From Serratia surfactantfaciens (GTDB taxonomy: Bacteria; Pseudomonadota; Gammaproteobacteria; Enterobacterales; Enterobacteriaceae), in the NCBI RefSeq assembly GCF_001642805.2, contig NZ_CP016948.1:4526001-4590000 (forward strand): a stretch of DNA of 64,000 nucleotides, given 5' to 3'. Position numbers and translations under genes: made by a program. Shown here one piece after another: positions 35,068 to 47,597 of the stretch. A model generated the notes under the pieces. It made no database searches. It saw only the letters and a program-made list of their open reading frames with translations, and was not told the origin of the DNA. The stretch's first letter is position 1, and every line of letters begins with the position of its first letter.

Positions 35068-35511
35068 ATGATTGAGAGAGTGTTATTGGCGGTGGACTGC
35101 TTTGAACACAGCGGCAACGCCCTGGAGTTTATGGCGCGTCTGCAAGGCAGCATCGGCGGCGTGATCGTGCTGACGGTGGTGGACAATGCCTTCACGCTTA
35201 GCCGCAGCGGCCTGCGTTTCGACAGCGACGAGCGCGAAGAATATCCCGCCGCCCAGCGCGAAGAGGCGCTGGCGGAAAAGCAGGTCGGGCAGGTGACGCG
35301 GGCGTTGAAACAGATGGGCTTCAACGCCCAGGGCCTGCTGGCTGCCGGGGCGCCCATCGAGGTGATCCCGGAGCAGATGGCGCTGTTCAACTGCGATCTG
35401 TTGATCATCTCGCACCGCCACCTGTCTTCGTTGGAGCGCTGGCTGAACGCCTCGGTCACGCGCGGCCTGCTGGATGAGATTGGTCAACCGGTATTGGTGA
35501 TCCCGCGCTAA
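35068..35511 (+). CDS. Universal stress protein
   Basis: A 147-aa UspA-family protein starting MIERVLLAVDCFEHSGNALEF and ending with the nucleotide-binding G-x9-S-like region LERWLNASVTRGLLDEIGQPVLVIPR. ATG 35068 has GAGG 6 bases upstream; an upstream ATG at 35056 is less well placed. It is probably the last gene of the efflux/siderophore operon, 21 bases after it. The cellular trigger is not evident. Confidence 0.88.
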   Translation: MIERVLLAVDCFEHSGNALEFMARLQGSIGGVIVLTVVDNAFTLSRSGLRFDSDEREEYPAAQREEALAEKQVGQVTRALKQMGFNAQGLLAAGAPIEVIPEQMALFNCDLLIISHRHLSSLERWLNASVTRGLLDEIGQPVLVIPR

Positions 35512-35582
35512 GCTATGGGGAAGGGCAGCCGCATGCGGCGGCGCGCGTTCGGCGACGAAGGCCACACATACCGGAGGTCAAC

Positions 35583-36095
35583 ATGCGAAGTCTGGAAGAT
35601 CAACTTGCCGCTTATGCCGCCTATCATCGCGATGCGCGCAATATCGCCACACATTTTATCGGCATCCCGCTGATCGTCGTCAGCCTGTTGGCGCTGCTCT
35701 CTCGGCCGGCATGGGGGGCGGGATGGCTGCCGTTCTCGCCGGCCTGCGCGCTGGTTATCGTCTCGGCGCTCTATTACCTGCGGCTGAATCTGCGTCTTGG
35801 CGTCATGATGTTGGCGTTGCTGGTGCTGTGCCTCGGGTTCGGCGCCTGGGTGGCGTCGCTGTCGACGGCGGCGTGGCTGAGCGTCAGCCTCGGCGGTTTC
35901 GTGATCGGCTGGCTGTTTCAGTTCGTCGGGCATTTCTGGGAGGGGCGAAAACCGGCGTTTATGGACGACGTGGCGGGCCTTATCATCGGCCCGCTGTTCG
36001 TGCTGGCGGAAGCCTGCTTCCTGGCCGGCGGGCTGCCTGAGCTGGCGCGGAATATCGAAATGCGTGCGGGCAAGGTGCGCCGCGGGAGGGCCTGA
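35583..36095 (+). CDS. Mpo1-like (DUF962) membrane protein
   Basis: A 170-aa membrane protein of the Mpo1/YGL010w (DUF962) family. The histidine-containing motifs are YAAYHRDARNIATHFIGIP and QFVGHFWEGRKPAF. About four hydrophobic segments lie between and after them. Yeast Mpo1 is an iron-dependent dioxygenase in fatty-acid alpha-oxidation. The bacterial role is unproven. It has its own ribosome site (GGAGG before ATG 35583). Confidence 0.85.
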   Translation: MRSLEDQLAAYAAYHRDARNIATHFIGIPLIVVSLLALLSRPAWGAGWLPFSPACALVIVSALYYLRLNLRLGVMMLALLVLCLGFGAWVASLSTAAWLSVSLGGFVIGWLFQFVGHFWEGRKPAFMDDVAGLIIGPLFVLAEACFLAGGLPELARNIEMRAGKVRRGRA

Positions 36096-36328
36096 GGTGG
36101 CGTTGATTCCACGCTCATGACAGACGTCTTCCGGCCCGATACTCGGGCCGCCATGCCTTATCCCCGTCCGGGTGACGGATGCCGATAGCCTTCCCTTCCC
36201 GCCGCACTTTTAACAAAATCGCAAAAGTCTTTTAGCCTTCCGCCGGCTTATCTTTGCTGTGACCAATGTCATACTTTCGGCATCTTAACTGTTCCCGCGC
36301 TTCGGCAGCGGTAAACCGGAGTTGTTGC

Positions 36329-37495
36329 ATGAAAGTGAATTATCCCTTGTTAGCCCTGGCGGTGGGGGCGTTCGGTATCGGCACCACCGAGTTTTCCCCC
36401 ATGGGGTTGCTGCCAACCATCGCCAAAGGGGTGGACGTTTCCATTCCGATGGCCGGCATGTTGATCAGCGCCTACGCTGTTGGCGTGATGGTCGGCGCAC
36501 CCTTGATGACGCTGCTGCTGTCGCACCGGGCGCGCAGAAGCGCGCTGATCTTCCTGATGGCGATCTTTACCCTCGGTAACGTGCTGTCGGCCCTCGCGCC
36601 GGATTACACCACCCTGATGCTGTCGCGCATCATCACCAGCCTGAACCACGGCGCTTTCTTTGGCCTCGGGTCGGTGGTGGCCGCCAGCGTGGTGCCGAAG
36701 GAGAAACAGGCCAGCGCCGTGGCGACCATGTTTATGGGCCTGACCATCGCCAATATCGGCGGGGTGCCGGCCGCGACCTGGCTGGGTGAAACCATCGGCT
36801 GGCGCATGTCGTTCCTGGCTACCGCAGGGTTAGGCGTGGTAGCCATGCTGGGGCTGTGGTTCTCGTTGCCGCAAGGCAGCGCCGGGGCGCGGCCCGATGT
36901 GAAACGCGAACTGTCGGTGCTGGTGCGGCCGCAGGTATTGACCGCGCTGCTGACCACCGTGCTGGGCGCGGGCGCGATGTTCACGCTCTATACCTATATC
37001 TCGCCGGTATTGCAGCACATCACTGAGGCGACGCCGTTGTTCGTGACGGTGATGCTGGTATTGATCGGCGTTGGTTTCTCCATCGGCAATTACCTCGGCG
37101 GCAAATTTGCTGACCGCTCCGAAAGCGCGACGCTGAAAGGCTTCCTGCTGTTGCTGGCGGCCATCATGCTGCTGATCCCGTTGCTGGCGCGCAGTGAAAT
37201 CGGCGCGGCGGTCAGCATGGTGATTTGGGGGGCGGCGACCTTCGCCGTGGTGCCGCCGCTGCAGATGCGTGTGATGCGCGTCGCCAGCGAAGCACCGGGC
37301 CTGTCGTCTTCGGTCAATATCGGCGCTTTCAACCTGGGCAATGCGCTCGGTGCCGCCGCCGGCGGCGCGGTGGTCTCCGCCGGGCTGGGATACAGCTTCG
37401 TGCCGGTGATGGGGGCGATTATCGCCGGGCTGGCGCTGCTGTTGGTGCTGTTTACCAGCCGCCGAGCCGAAAAGGTGGCCTACGCCAACGGCTAA
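36329..37495 (+). CDS. ydhP: MFS transporter YdhP (AraJ-related, DHA1 family)
   Basis: A 388-aa transporter with about 12 membrane segments. MKVNYPLLALAVGAFGIG, TEFSPMGLLPTIAKGVDVS and the long central conserved segments match E. coli YdhP nearly throughout. The substrate is unknown; relatives export sugars or drugs. ATG 36329 has GGAG 7 bases upstream; the longer frame reading from 36266 adds an unrelated cysteine-rich leader. The gene stands alone. Confidence 0.92.
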   Translation: MKVNYPLLALAVGAFGIGTTEFSPMGLLPTIAKGVDVSIPMAGMLISAYAVGVMVGAPLMTLLLSHRARRSALIFLMAIFTLGNVLSALAPDYTTLMLSRIITSLNHGAFFGLGSVVAASVVPKEKQASAVATMFMGLTIANIGGVPAATWLGETIGWRMSFLATAGLGVVAMLGLWFSLPQGSAGARPDVKRELSVLVRPQVLTALLTTVLGAGAMFTLYTYISPVLQHITEATPLFVTVMLVLIGVGFSIGNYLGGKFADRSESATLKGFLLLLAAIMLLIPLLARSEIGAAVSMVIWGAATFAVVPPLQMRVMRVASEAPGLSSSVNIGAFNLGNALGAAAGGAVVSAGLGYSFVPVMGAIIAGLALLLVLFTSRRAEKVAYANG

Positions 37496-37503
37496 AAACG
37501 ACA

Positions 37504-37532
37504 GCGTGCGGCGGGTTTTACCCGTCGCACGC
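37504..37532 (+). terminator. Hairpin after ydhP
   Basis: GCGTGCGGCGGG (37504-37515) pairs with CCCGTCGCACGC (37521-37532) with one G-U pair and a 5-base loop, starting 8 bases after the stop. There is no T-run, so it may stabilise the mRNA end rather than terminate by itself. Confidence 0.55.
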
Positions 37533-37688
37533 CGTTAGCCGCATAAAACATAAACGCTTATCCACTCCCGCCCCCATTTATCTGTTCGGCATCTAGTCTT
37601 AGCCGCTATCATTACCCATGTATATGCATGGTGGCCGCTAGCACGGCACCTCTGGGATAATGAAAGACCTGCCTAAGGAAAGATCCAC

Positions 37689-37925
37689 ATGAGAAATATC
37701 TTCTTCTTCGATGCGATGCTGACGCCAAAAATCATCACCGCCGTTTACTGGCTGGCGCTGTTGGGCGTGTTGATCAGCGGTATTGGCATGATGTTTTACG
37801 GCGAGTTCTTCCGCGGACTGTTCGGCATCATCGTCGGCGGCGTGTTCGTGCGCGTGGCGTTCGAGATGATCATCATTGCGTTTAAAAATAACGAATATCT
37901 GCGCAAAATCGCCGAAAAACCGTAA
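37689..37925 (+). CDS. DUF4282 small membrane protein
   Basis: A 78-aa protein with two membrane helices (ITAVYWLALLGVLISGIGMMF and GIIVGGVFVRVAFEMIIIAF) and the family ending FKNNEYLRKIAEKP. The function is unknown. A ribosome site, AAGGAAAG, precedes ATG 37689. The gene stands alone in a short gap between ydhP and the convergent oxidoreductase. Confidence 0.88.
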   Translation: MRNIFFFDAMLTPKIITAVYWLALLGVLISGIGMMFYGEFFRGLFGIIVGGVFVRVAFEMIIIAFKNNEYLRKIAEKP

Positions 37926-37980
37926 TTTCCCGCCAGGCGCCGGGTTCTGCCCGGCGTTGTTCTCTCCCCCTTGCCGCCTG

Positions 37981-38742
37981 CTACTCGAAACCGAGCAGGC
38001 TGAACGCATCGTCCTGCGGGTAGTAACCGAGCAAACGGCTGGTCTCTTCCAGCGATAAACGTTTGTAGCGGTTATTGGAAACCCCGTGCACCACCGCATA
38101 TTGCACCTCTGCGACACGAATGCAGCGCTCCAGCAGATCGGCGGCGTCGCGATGGCTGAGAAACGCGCTCATGTCGCGGGCGCTGAGGCGATCGCCCGGG
38201 CTCAGGGCCGTGAAGTTGGCGATGCGCACCGACAGGGCGGAAAGCCCCTCCTGGTGGGCGAAATAGGCGGCGATGCCTTCGCCGAATGCCTTGCTGGCGC
38301 CGTACAGGTTTTTCGGTTTCGGCGCGTCATCCGGGCGGATTTGGTAATCGAGCGGATAACCTTCCACCGCCTGTGCGCTGCTGGCGAACACTACCCGGCG
38401 GCAGCCGGCATCTTTCGCCGCGCGGAAGATATTGAAGGTGCCGAGAATGTTGTTGTCCATCAACGAACTGCAAAAATCGGCGTCGGGAGCCGGATCGGCG
38501 GCCAGGTGCAATACGGTGTCGATGTTGGCGCAGGCTGCGCGGCAGGCGTCGAGATCGGCAATGTTGAAGCTGATGATCTCATCGCCTGGCAGCCGATCGC
38601 TCAGCAGGCTGATGTCGCGTTCCGCCAGGCGCAGCGCGTAGCGATCGCCCATGGCCTGACGAAACGCCGTGGCGACCCGGCCGCCGGCGCCGGTAATCAA
38701 AATCCGTCCTACATCAGTACGCAACACCATGATGATGGTCAT
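37981..38742 (-). CDS. NAD-dependent epimerase/dehydratase-family oxidoreductase
   Basis: A 253-aa short-chain, extended-type Rossmann protein. It has the nucleotide-binding ILITGAGGRVATAFRQ, the acidic residue region NIADLD, LHLAADPAP, and the catalytic YGASKAFGE (Y-x3-K). The overall pattern resembles uronate dehydrogenases. The substrate is not determined by context. An alternative start is the ATG at 38730. Confidence 0.82.
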   Translation of the reverse strand: MTIIMVLRTDVGRILITGAGGRVATAFRQAMGDRYALRLAERDISLLSDRLPGDEIISFNIADLDACRAACANIDTVLHLAADPAPDADFCSSLMDNNILGTFNIFRAAKDAGCRRVVFASSAQAVEGYPLDYQIRPDDAPKPKNLYGASKAFGEGIAAYFAHQEGLSALSVRIANFTALSPGDRLSARDMSAFLSHRDAADLLERCIRVAEVQYAVVHGVSNNRYKRLSLEETSRLLGYYPQDDAFSLLGFE

Positions 38743-38823
38743 CCCTACTCTCGATTAAGCGTTGACCAGTAATAATCCCCTGCGTGACTTTTGTCCAGTA
38801 TTTATATTAGTTGCGCTGATGGT

Positions 38824-39687
38824 TTATGCCGGCAATGGGCACGTTTTACCGAGCGTCTCGACCAGGAAAGTCATCACTGCGCGCACGGCGGCGGTACGCG
38901 CCAAATCGGGATACGTCACCAGCCAAAGCTCGCGCGTTGGCGCGGCGCTCGCCGTGGGCAACGGCACCAGATCCGGATCGTTATCGGCGACAAACGTCGG
39001 CAAAACGGCGGCACCCAACCCTGAACGTGCCGCTTGTTGCAGTGAAAACAGATCGCTGGCCTGAAAGACCACCGGCCGCCCCTGTAACAGCTGCTGCAAC
39101 CATTGTTGATGCGGCTGCTGTCGGTAGTGAGGGTCATAGGCGAGAAAGCGGCGCGCCGCGTCGGGCAGTGCGGCATGCTCAGGCGCGGCGTACAGCGCGT
39201 AGCGCATCATGCCGATACGCTGTGCCAGCAGCTCCGGCTGCTGTGGGCGCACCATGCGCACGGCGATGTCCGCTTCGCCGCGATCCAGCTCCGCGAGCGC
39301 GGATTCACCCGCCAGCGTCACGACGATTTGTGGGAAAGCCTGATTAAATTCGGCAATGCGCGGCGCGAGAATATGCGCGGCGATCGACGGCGGCGCGCTG
39401 ATGCGCACGCTGGCCTGTGGCGTTGCGCCGGCGCTGCGCGCATGGCGGATAATGGCCTGGCTCTGCGCGTCGATCCCGGCCGCCAGTCCGGCGATGGCCA
39501 GCCCGTCCTGGGTCAGCGGGGTGCTGCGCGGGTGACGTACGATCAAACGCAGGCCGAGCGCCTGTTCCAGCGCTGCTACGCGCCGCCCGACGGTGGCGTG
39601 ATCGCAGCCCAATTCCCGCGCCGCCGCCGACAGCGAACCGGTGCGCGCCAATGCCACGAAGTGTTTTAAATCCTGCCAGTCAAACAT
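38824..39687 (-). CDS. LysR-family regulator divergent from an SDR gene
   Basis: A 287-aa LysR protein: MFDWQDLKHFVALARTGSLS and a helix-turn-helix AAARELGCDHATVGRRVAALE, with a complete effector domain. The start at 39687 fits the family; the longer reading adds six residues. It shares a 114-base control region with the divergent short-chain dehydrogenase gene and probably controls it. Confidence 0.9.
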   Translation of the reverse strand: MFDWQDLKHFVALARTGSLSAAARELGCDHATVGRRVAALEQALGLRLIVRHPRSTPLTQDGLAIAGLAAGIDAQSQAIIRHARSAGATPQASVRISAPPSIAAHILAPRIAEFNQAFPQIVVTLAGESALAELDRGEADIAVRMVRPQQPELLAQRIGMMRYALYAAPEHAALPDAARRFLAYDPHYRQQPHQQWLQQLLQGRPVVFQASDLFSLQQAARSGLGAAVLPTFVADNDPDLVPLPTASAAPTRELWLVTYPDLARTAAVRAVMTFLVETLGKTCPLPA

Positions 39688-39801
39688 CGGTGAATTCCTG
39701 CACATTAACGATGCGGTTTTCAGGAATATTCACACGGATAGCGTCGTGATTCAATGTGCGAACACATCCTTTTAAATTGAATTATTCAATTAGGTTTTCT
39801 T

Positions 39802-40560
39802 ATGAATTTGCAATTACAGCAACGCACGGCATTGGTCACGGGAGCCAGCGAAGGGATCGGTGCCGGCATGGTCAGGGTGCTGGCCGCTCAAGGGGTCACG
39901 GTAGTGGCCACTGCGCGACGCGGCGATCGGCTGCAGGCCTTGGCGGATGAGGTGGAACGGCAAGGCGCTGTGCGCCCGTGGGTCGCCGTTGCAGACGTTA
40001 CCGACCCCGAAGCGTTAACCCAACTGGCGGCGCAGGCGCTGCGTCAGCTGGGGACCGTCGATATTCTGATCAACGCGGTCGGCGCATTTCACCCCACGGC
40101 GCTGGACGAAAGCGATCGCGGTTGGGAAGAGGCTTTCGCTTTGAACTTCACGCCGGCCCGGCGGTTGACTCAGGCGCTGTTGCCGGCCATGCAGGCACAG
40201 GGCTGGGGGAGGGTTATCAACATCAGCGGCTCGATGGAGCCGCGCAGCCTGAGCGCCGCCAGCGCCGCCAAGGGCGCGCTGCATCTGTGGGCCAAGGGGC
40301 TGGCCGGCGACGTGGCTGCGCAGGGGATTACCGTCAATACGTTACAGCCGGGGCGCATTAACAGCGAACAGATCCGCGAGCGCTTATACGCATCCGATGA
40401 AGCGCGCCAGGCGTTCATTGCGCAACATATCCCGATAGGCTACTTCGGCGAGCCGGAAGATATGGCCTATCTGGCGGCGTTTCTTTGTTCCCCGCTCGCG
40501 CGATATATCACCGGCGCAGTGATCCCGGTAGATGGCGGCATGCATTATTTCGCGCATTGA
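39802..40560 (+). CDS. Short-chain dehydrogenase/reductase
   Basis: A 252-aa classical SDR: TALVTGASEGIGAGM (TGxxxGIG cofactor motif), NAVG after strand 4, INISGSMEP with the catalytic serine, and a C-terminal ITGAVIPVDGGMHYF. The usual Y-x3-K motif is altered: the region reads SAASAAKGALHLW, so the tyrosine is replaced (S/A-x3-K). Activity may be reduced or use another residue. The substrate is unknown. It is controlled most likely by the divergent LysR protein. Confidence 0.86.
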   Translation: MNLQLQQRTALVTGASEGIGAGMVRVLAAQGVTVVATARRGDRLQALADEVERQGAVRPWVAVADVTDPEALTQLAAQALRQLGTVDILINAVGAFHPTALDESDRGWEEAFALNFTPARRLTQALLPAMQAQGWGRVINISGSMEPRSLSAASAAKGALHLWAKGLAGDVAAQGITVNTLQPGRINSEQIRERLYASDEARQAFIAQHIPIGYFGEPEDMAYLAAFLCSPLARYITGAVIPVDGGMHYFAH

Positions 40561-40658
40561 GGCCGTTTTGCCCCCACGATCACAGTTCGAGAATTTGCCG
40601 CCGCAAAGCCTTGCCCCGGCAAAATCCGCGGTGGTAACGTCATAACTCAACCGATTTA

Positions 40659-40682
40659 GGGTTGTTACTGCTGCGGCAGGCA

Positions 40683-40687
<5 letters not shown>
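40659..40687 (+). promoter_or_regulatory. RAT site: BglG/LicT-type ribonucleic antiterminator
   Basis: GGGTTGTTACTGCTGCGG followed by CAGGCAAAACC is nearly identical to the ribonucleic antiterminator of the E. coli bgl operon. A BglG-family protein binding this RNA hairpin prevents formation of the overlapping terminator. Its 3' bases AAACC are also the 5' base of the terminator stem, exactly as in known cases. This makes the downstream genes inducible by a beta-glucoside. Confidence 0.93.
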
Positions 40688-44106
<3,419 letters not shown>

Positions 44107-44113
44107 CCCTTCA

Positions 44114-44134
44114 GCCCGGCGGCAAACGCCGGGC
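44114..44134 (+). terminator. Intergenic hairpin between bglB and the porin gene
   Basis: GCCCGGCG (44114-44121) pairs with CGCCGGGC (44127-44134), followed by ATTAACCTTTATT. It may terminate part of the transcripts, giving less porin than enzyme, or protect the bglB message. Confidence 0.5.
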
Positions 44135-44226
44135 ATTAACCTTTATTCGCTGCTGTTCATGATGGGAAATTCTCTCCCAGGGAATGCTGTTGCCCGCAGT
44201 CAGCCGTTATGCGGAGAAATATAATA

Positions 44227-45624
44227 ATGATGAAAAGCTTATTACCTCGTTCTATGACTCTGGCGGCGCTGGCGCTGTGGTGCAGCCAGGCGCAGGCGGA
44301 AACGCTGCAGACCGGCAAGGACGTCGAAGCCCCCACCGCCAAATGGGAAGGGGTGGCGCTCGGTTTTGAACCGCCGCAGCCTGGGCTATTGGGGGATATG
44401 CTGGGGATCAGGCCGATCCTGGAGGATCACGGTTTCCACTATAATCTCGGTTACCTCAGCCAGCTGTCGTATAACGCCGGCGGCGGTTACAACCACGATA
44501 AGCAGGCGTCGTACATCGACCAATTTTCGCTGACCTTCAGCCAGGATCTGCAGGCGCTGACCGGCATTCCGGACGCGGCGATCGAAGGCAATATCGTCAA
44601 CCGCAACCATGACAACAGCCTGACCCGCGATCGGCTGCAGGATCCGCGCGTCGGCCTGACCGATCTGTCGCAGGAGAGCTTTGGCGGGCAGTCGATTACC
44701 CGCCTGGGCTGGTTGACCTTCAGCCGTTCCTTCCTCGACAGCCGGTTGCAGTGGCGCATTGGCATGATGAACAAGGTGCAGGATTTCGATCAGATCATCC
44801 CCTGCGACTTCCAAACGCTGACGCTGTGCGGCGGCAAGTCCGCCAACTCGTTGACCTGGTACAACTGGAACGTGCATTACTGGGGCACCACGCTGCAGTA
44901 CAAGCTGACCGACGGCCTGACGCTCAAGGGCGGCGTGATGGAACAGAACCCGAGCGCCCCCAGCCGCAGCCACGCCTGGAGTTGGTCCACCAAGGGCAGC
45001 AAAGGCTTTCTGTTGCCGATGGAGCTGGAGCTGAAAACCCACGCCGTCAACCAGCTGCCGGGGGTGTATAACCTGGGCGTGCTGTTCACCAACGCGCGCC
45101 AGAGCGATCTCTATGAAGGGGTATCCGGCGGGCCGGGCGCCAGCGATCCGCAGGGCTATCGCAGCCACGATCGCACCTGGTTCCTGTACACCGGTTTCAA
45201 CCAGCAGGTGACGCGCCATGCGGATGATGCCAACCGCGGTCTGAGCGTGTTTTACAGCCTGGGGCTGGGGGATCAGCGCAGCAACTACCTGCACTGGTCC
45301 ACCTCGACCGGCATCCGTTACCGCGGGCTGTTCGATGCGCGGCCGGACGACTGGCTGGGGCTGGGTGTCTCGGTAGTGAAGCTGAGCGATCGCTATAAAG
45401 ACAATCAGCGCTATCTCAACCAACTCAACGGCGTCAGTGATTATCACGATCCGAACTACCGGCCGGTACCGGGCCATTCGGTGACGGCGGAGCTCTATTA
45501 TCGGGTGAACGTCACGCCGTGGCTGCAGCTGCAGCCGGGCCTGCAGTATTGGCATCACCCGGCGGGCGTCAGCGAGACGCAGGACGCCTGGGTGACGGCG
45601 TTGAAAACGGTAGTGACCTTCTGA
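44227..45624 (+). CDS. Carbohydrate-selective outer-membrane porin (OprB family)
   Basis: A 465-aa outer-membrane protein with a signal peptide (MMKSLLPRSMTLAALALWCSQAQA). The mature part shows the OprB pattern: GLLGDMLGIRPILEDHGFHY, alternating amphipathic strands, and C-terminal WVTALKTVVTF with terminal phenylalanine for Bam recognition. It probably admits beta-glucosides to the periplasm, completing the operon, like BglH in E. coli but of another family. ATG 44227 or 44230 follows GGAG by about 10 bases. Confidence 0.9.
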   Translation: MMKSLLPRSMTLAALALWCSQAQAETLQTGKDVEAPTAKWEGVALGFEPPQPGLLGDMLGIRPILEDHGFHYNLGYLSQLSYNAGGGYNHDKQASYIDQFSLTFSQDLQALTGIPDAAIEGNIVNRNHDNSLTRDRLQDPRVGLTDLSQESFGGQSITRLGWLTFSRSFLDSRLQWRIGMMNKVQDFDQIIPCDFQTLTLCGGKSANSLTWYNWNVHYWGTTLQYKLTDGLTLKGGVMEQNPSAPSRSHAWSWSTKGSKGFLLPMELELKTHAVNQLPGVYNLGVLFTNARQSDLYEGVSGGPGASDPQGYRSHDRTWFLYTGFNQQVTRHADDANRGLSVFYSLGLGDQRSNYLHWSTSTGIRYRGLFDARPDDWLGLGVSVVKLSDRYKDNQRYLNQLNGVSDYHDPNYRPVPGHSVTAELYYRVNVTPWLQLQPGLQYWHHPAGVSETQDAWVTALKTVVTF

Positions 45625-46224
45625 TCAGGCCGCGTCGCTCTCGCGGTAGCGCCGGCGGGCATGATCGAACCAGCTGGCCGGCACGTTGTGCGGCGGCTGC
45701 TGCAGTCTGAGCAGCCCCTGTTCGACGATATGGCTGGCCTGGCGCCACAGCGTCGGGTCGCCTTCGGTCAGTACCTCCAGCAGGCGCTGCTTCTCGATCA
45801 GGTAGGTCTGGGCGAAGTGGCTGTCGTAGTCCAGCAGCGAGCGGGTGTTGTCGATCAGATCCGCCAGCTTGATGGTTTTGGCCTGTGGCGATGCGCTTGC
45901 GCTGTGGCGCCGATCGCGGTTTTTGCGCTCGAAGCGGTTGCCGTCCTCGGCGTGGCTGACATTGGTCAACATCCGCACCAGCTCCGCTACCTGCGGCCCA
46001 AAGTGGCTTTCGATATCGCCGAGGGTGGTGGGCGTGTCTTCCACCGTGTCATGCAGCCAGGCGGCCGCCAGCATCTCTTCGGTATGCGGCACGCTACGCA
46101 CCAGTTCCATGACCGCCTGCGGGTGGACGATGTACGGATCGTCGGTGTATTTGCGGCGCTGATCGATGGCCGCATGCGCCTTGGTGGCGTAGCGGCGCGC
46201 GCGTTCTGCAAGCGTGTTCGTCAT
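45625..46224 (-). CDS. HD-domain phosphohydrolase (SpoT/MESH-like)
   Basis: A 199-aa protein with an HD metal motif: [18 protein letters not shown], then [16 protein letters not shown], typical of the hydrolase half of RelA/SpoT homologues. It lacks a synthetase domain, so it is a small alarmone hydrolase candidate. ATG 46224 follows GGAGGGAAAGGAA; the longer reading to 46350 would run into the ohrR promoter. It is divergent from ohrR with 97 bases between. Confidence 0.85.
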   Translation of the reverse strand: MTNTLAERARRYATKAHAAIDQRRKYTDDPYIVHPQAVMELVRSVPHTEEMLAAAWLHDTVEDTPTTLGDIESHFGPQVAELVRMLTNVSHAEDGNRFERKNRDRRHSASASPQAKTIKLADLIDNTRSLLDYDSHFAQTYLIEKQRLLEVLTEGDPTLWRQASHIVEQGLLRLQQPPHNVPASWFDHARRRYRESDAA

Positions 46225-46285
46225 TTCCTTTCCCTCCGGGCTTCCTCTGCATGAAAAAAATGTAGCACACCTCACAAAAAATAGC

Positions 46286-46303
46286 TTGCGATTACATCGT
46301 GCG
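46286..46303. promoter_or_regulatory. Candidate OhrR operator upstream of ohrR
   Basis: TTGCGATTACATCGTGCG resembles the motif GCGATTTAATCGC found between ohrR and ohr. It lies 19 bases before the ohrR start, where an autoregulatory operator is expected. Binding is inferred from the shared sequence. Confidence 0.45.
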
Positions 46304-46321
46304 CTATCTATATTCACACAC

Positions 46322-46786
46322 ATGAAAAGCACCGATACCGAACAATTCAAGGCGAAGAATCTGCTGCAGCTCGATCAGCAGCTCTGTTTCGCGCTGTACT
46401 CCGCCAACCTGGCGCTGCACAAAGTTTACCGCAAGCTGTTGAATCAGCTCGAACTCACCTACCCGCAATACCTGGTGATGATGGTGCTGTGGGAACGCGA
46501 TCGGGTGACGGTATCGGATATCGGCGAGCGGCTGTTCCTCGATTCCGCCACGCTGACGCCGCTGCTGAAACGGCTGGAAACCGCCGGTTTGCTGGTGCGC
46601 TATCGCGCCACCACCGATGAACGGCAGGTGATCATCGCGCTCACCGAAGCAGGCCGCGCGCTGCGCGAGCGGGCGCAATCGGTGCCCGAGGCGGTGATGT
46701 GCGCCACCGACTGCAGCCTGGACGAGATCGTTTCGCTTAAACAGCAGCTGGAAAAGCTGCGCGGCAGCCTGATCGATCAGATTTGA
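46322..46786 (+). CDS. ohrR: Organic peroxide-sensing MarR-family repressor
   Basis: A 154-aa MarR-family protein. [19 protein letters not shown] carries the redox-sensing N-terminal cysteine characteristic of OhrR. The winged helix-turn-helix is [20 protein letters not shown]. Oxidation of the cysteine by organic hydroperoxides releases it from DNA. The ohr gene follows on the same strand. ATG 46322 is the family start; the frame extension upstream overlaps the divergent gene's control region. Confidence 0.93.
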   Translation: MKSTDTEQFKAKNLLQLDQQLCFALYSANLALHKVYRKLLNQLELTYPQYLVMMVLWERDRVTVSDIGERLFLDSATLTPLLKRLETAGLLVRYRATTDERQVIIALTEAGRALRERAQSVPEAVMCATDCSLDEIVSLKQQLEKLRGSLIDQI

Positions 46787-46858
46787 CCCGTCGCCGCCGA
46801 ACGCAAGAACGGCGCGGGTGGTCTACACTGGTTAATAAGTGTCAAAAATAAGTAGTGC

Positions 46859-46871
46859 GCGATTTAATCGC
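46859..46871. promoter_or_regulatory. Candidate OhrR operator upstream of ohr
   Basis: GCGATTTAATCGC is a palindrome with one central mismatch, 75 bases before the ohr start. A similar sequence precedes ohrR. OhrR operators are AT-centred palindromes of this kind. Confidence 0.55.
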
Positions 46872-46946
46872 AAAAGATAAATATGTGACCGGTTTTCCCT
46901 CGTGGAAGCCGTAGTCATCTCGCCAACCAGCAAGAAGGAATGAACG

Positions 46947-47372
46947 ATGTCTATTGAGAAAGTGGTTTACCGCGCTCACGCCACCGCAACCGGCGGCCGC
47001 GACGGCCGAGCGACCTCCTCCGACGGCGTGTTGGACGTGAAACTGGGCGTGCCGAAAGAGATGGGCGGCGCCGGCGGCGAAGTCACCAACCCCGAGCAGC
47101 TGTTTGCCGCCGGTTATTCCGCCTGCTTCCTCGGCGCGCTGAAGTTCGTCGCGGCGAAAGAAAAGGTTAAAATTCCGGCCGAAGCGAAGATCGACGGCAC
47201 CGTCGGCATCGGTGAAATCCCGAACGGCTTCGGCATCGAAGTGCAGTTGGATATTTCGCTGCCGGGCATCGAACGCAGCGTGGCGGAAGATCTGGTGAAA
47301 AAGGCGCACGTGGTGTGCCCGTATTCCAACGCGACTCGCGGCAATATCGACGTCACTCTGAACGTTAAGTAA
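46947..47372 (+). CDS. ohr: Organic hydroperoxide resistance peroxidase
   Basis: A 141-aa Ohr/OsmC-fold peroxidase. The active cysteines are in [12 protein letters not shown] and [14 protein letters not shown], the Ohr-specific VCPYS motif. It reduces organic hydroperoxides using a lipoyl thiol donor. The start matches the family ([20 protein letters not shown]). It has its own promoter region and is under ohrR control. Confidence 0.96.
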   Translation: MSIEKVVYRAHATATGGRDGRATSSDGVLDVKLGVPKEMGGAGGEVTNPEQLFAAGYSACFLGALKFVAAKEKVKIPAEAKIDGTVGIGEIPNGFGIEVQLDISLPGIERSVAEDLVKKAHVVCPYSNATRGNIDVTLNVK

Positions 47373-47394
47373 GATTTTCGCCGACACCTTGGAA

Positions 47395-47421
47395 AAAATG
47401 GAGGGTTTATCCCTCCATTTT
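47395..47421 (+). terminator. Intrinsic terminator after ohr
   Basis: AAAATGGAGGG (47395-47405) and CCCTCCATTTT (47411-47421) form an 11-bp stem with a 5-base loop and a T-run at the end. Confidence 0.85.
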
Positions 47422-47597
47422 CATGTCCGTCCCGCCTGAAAACAGTTCACGTAAATGGCAAAAAATGTCCGTTTTGTGAGAATTCTCTTGATTGTTGCCT
47501 GCCAAATCACGCTTATTGCCGGTTGGCTGAACCTGCAGCCGCATTGACTGTCTGAAAAACTCAGAACTGCTATCGCCCTCCGGAGCCACCGCACTAC

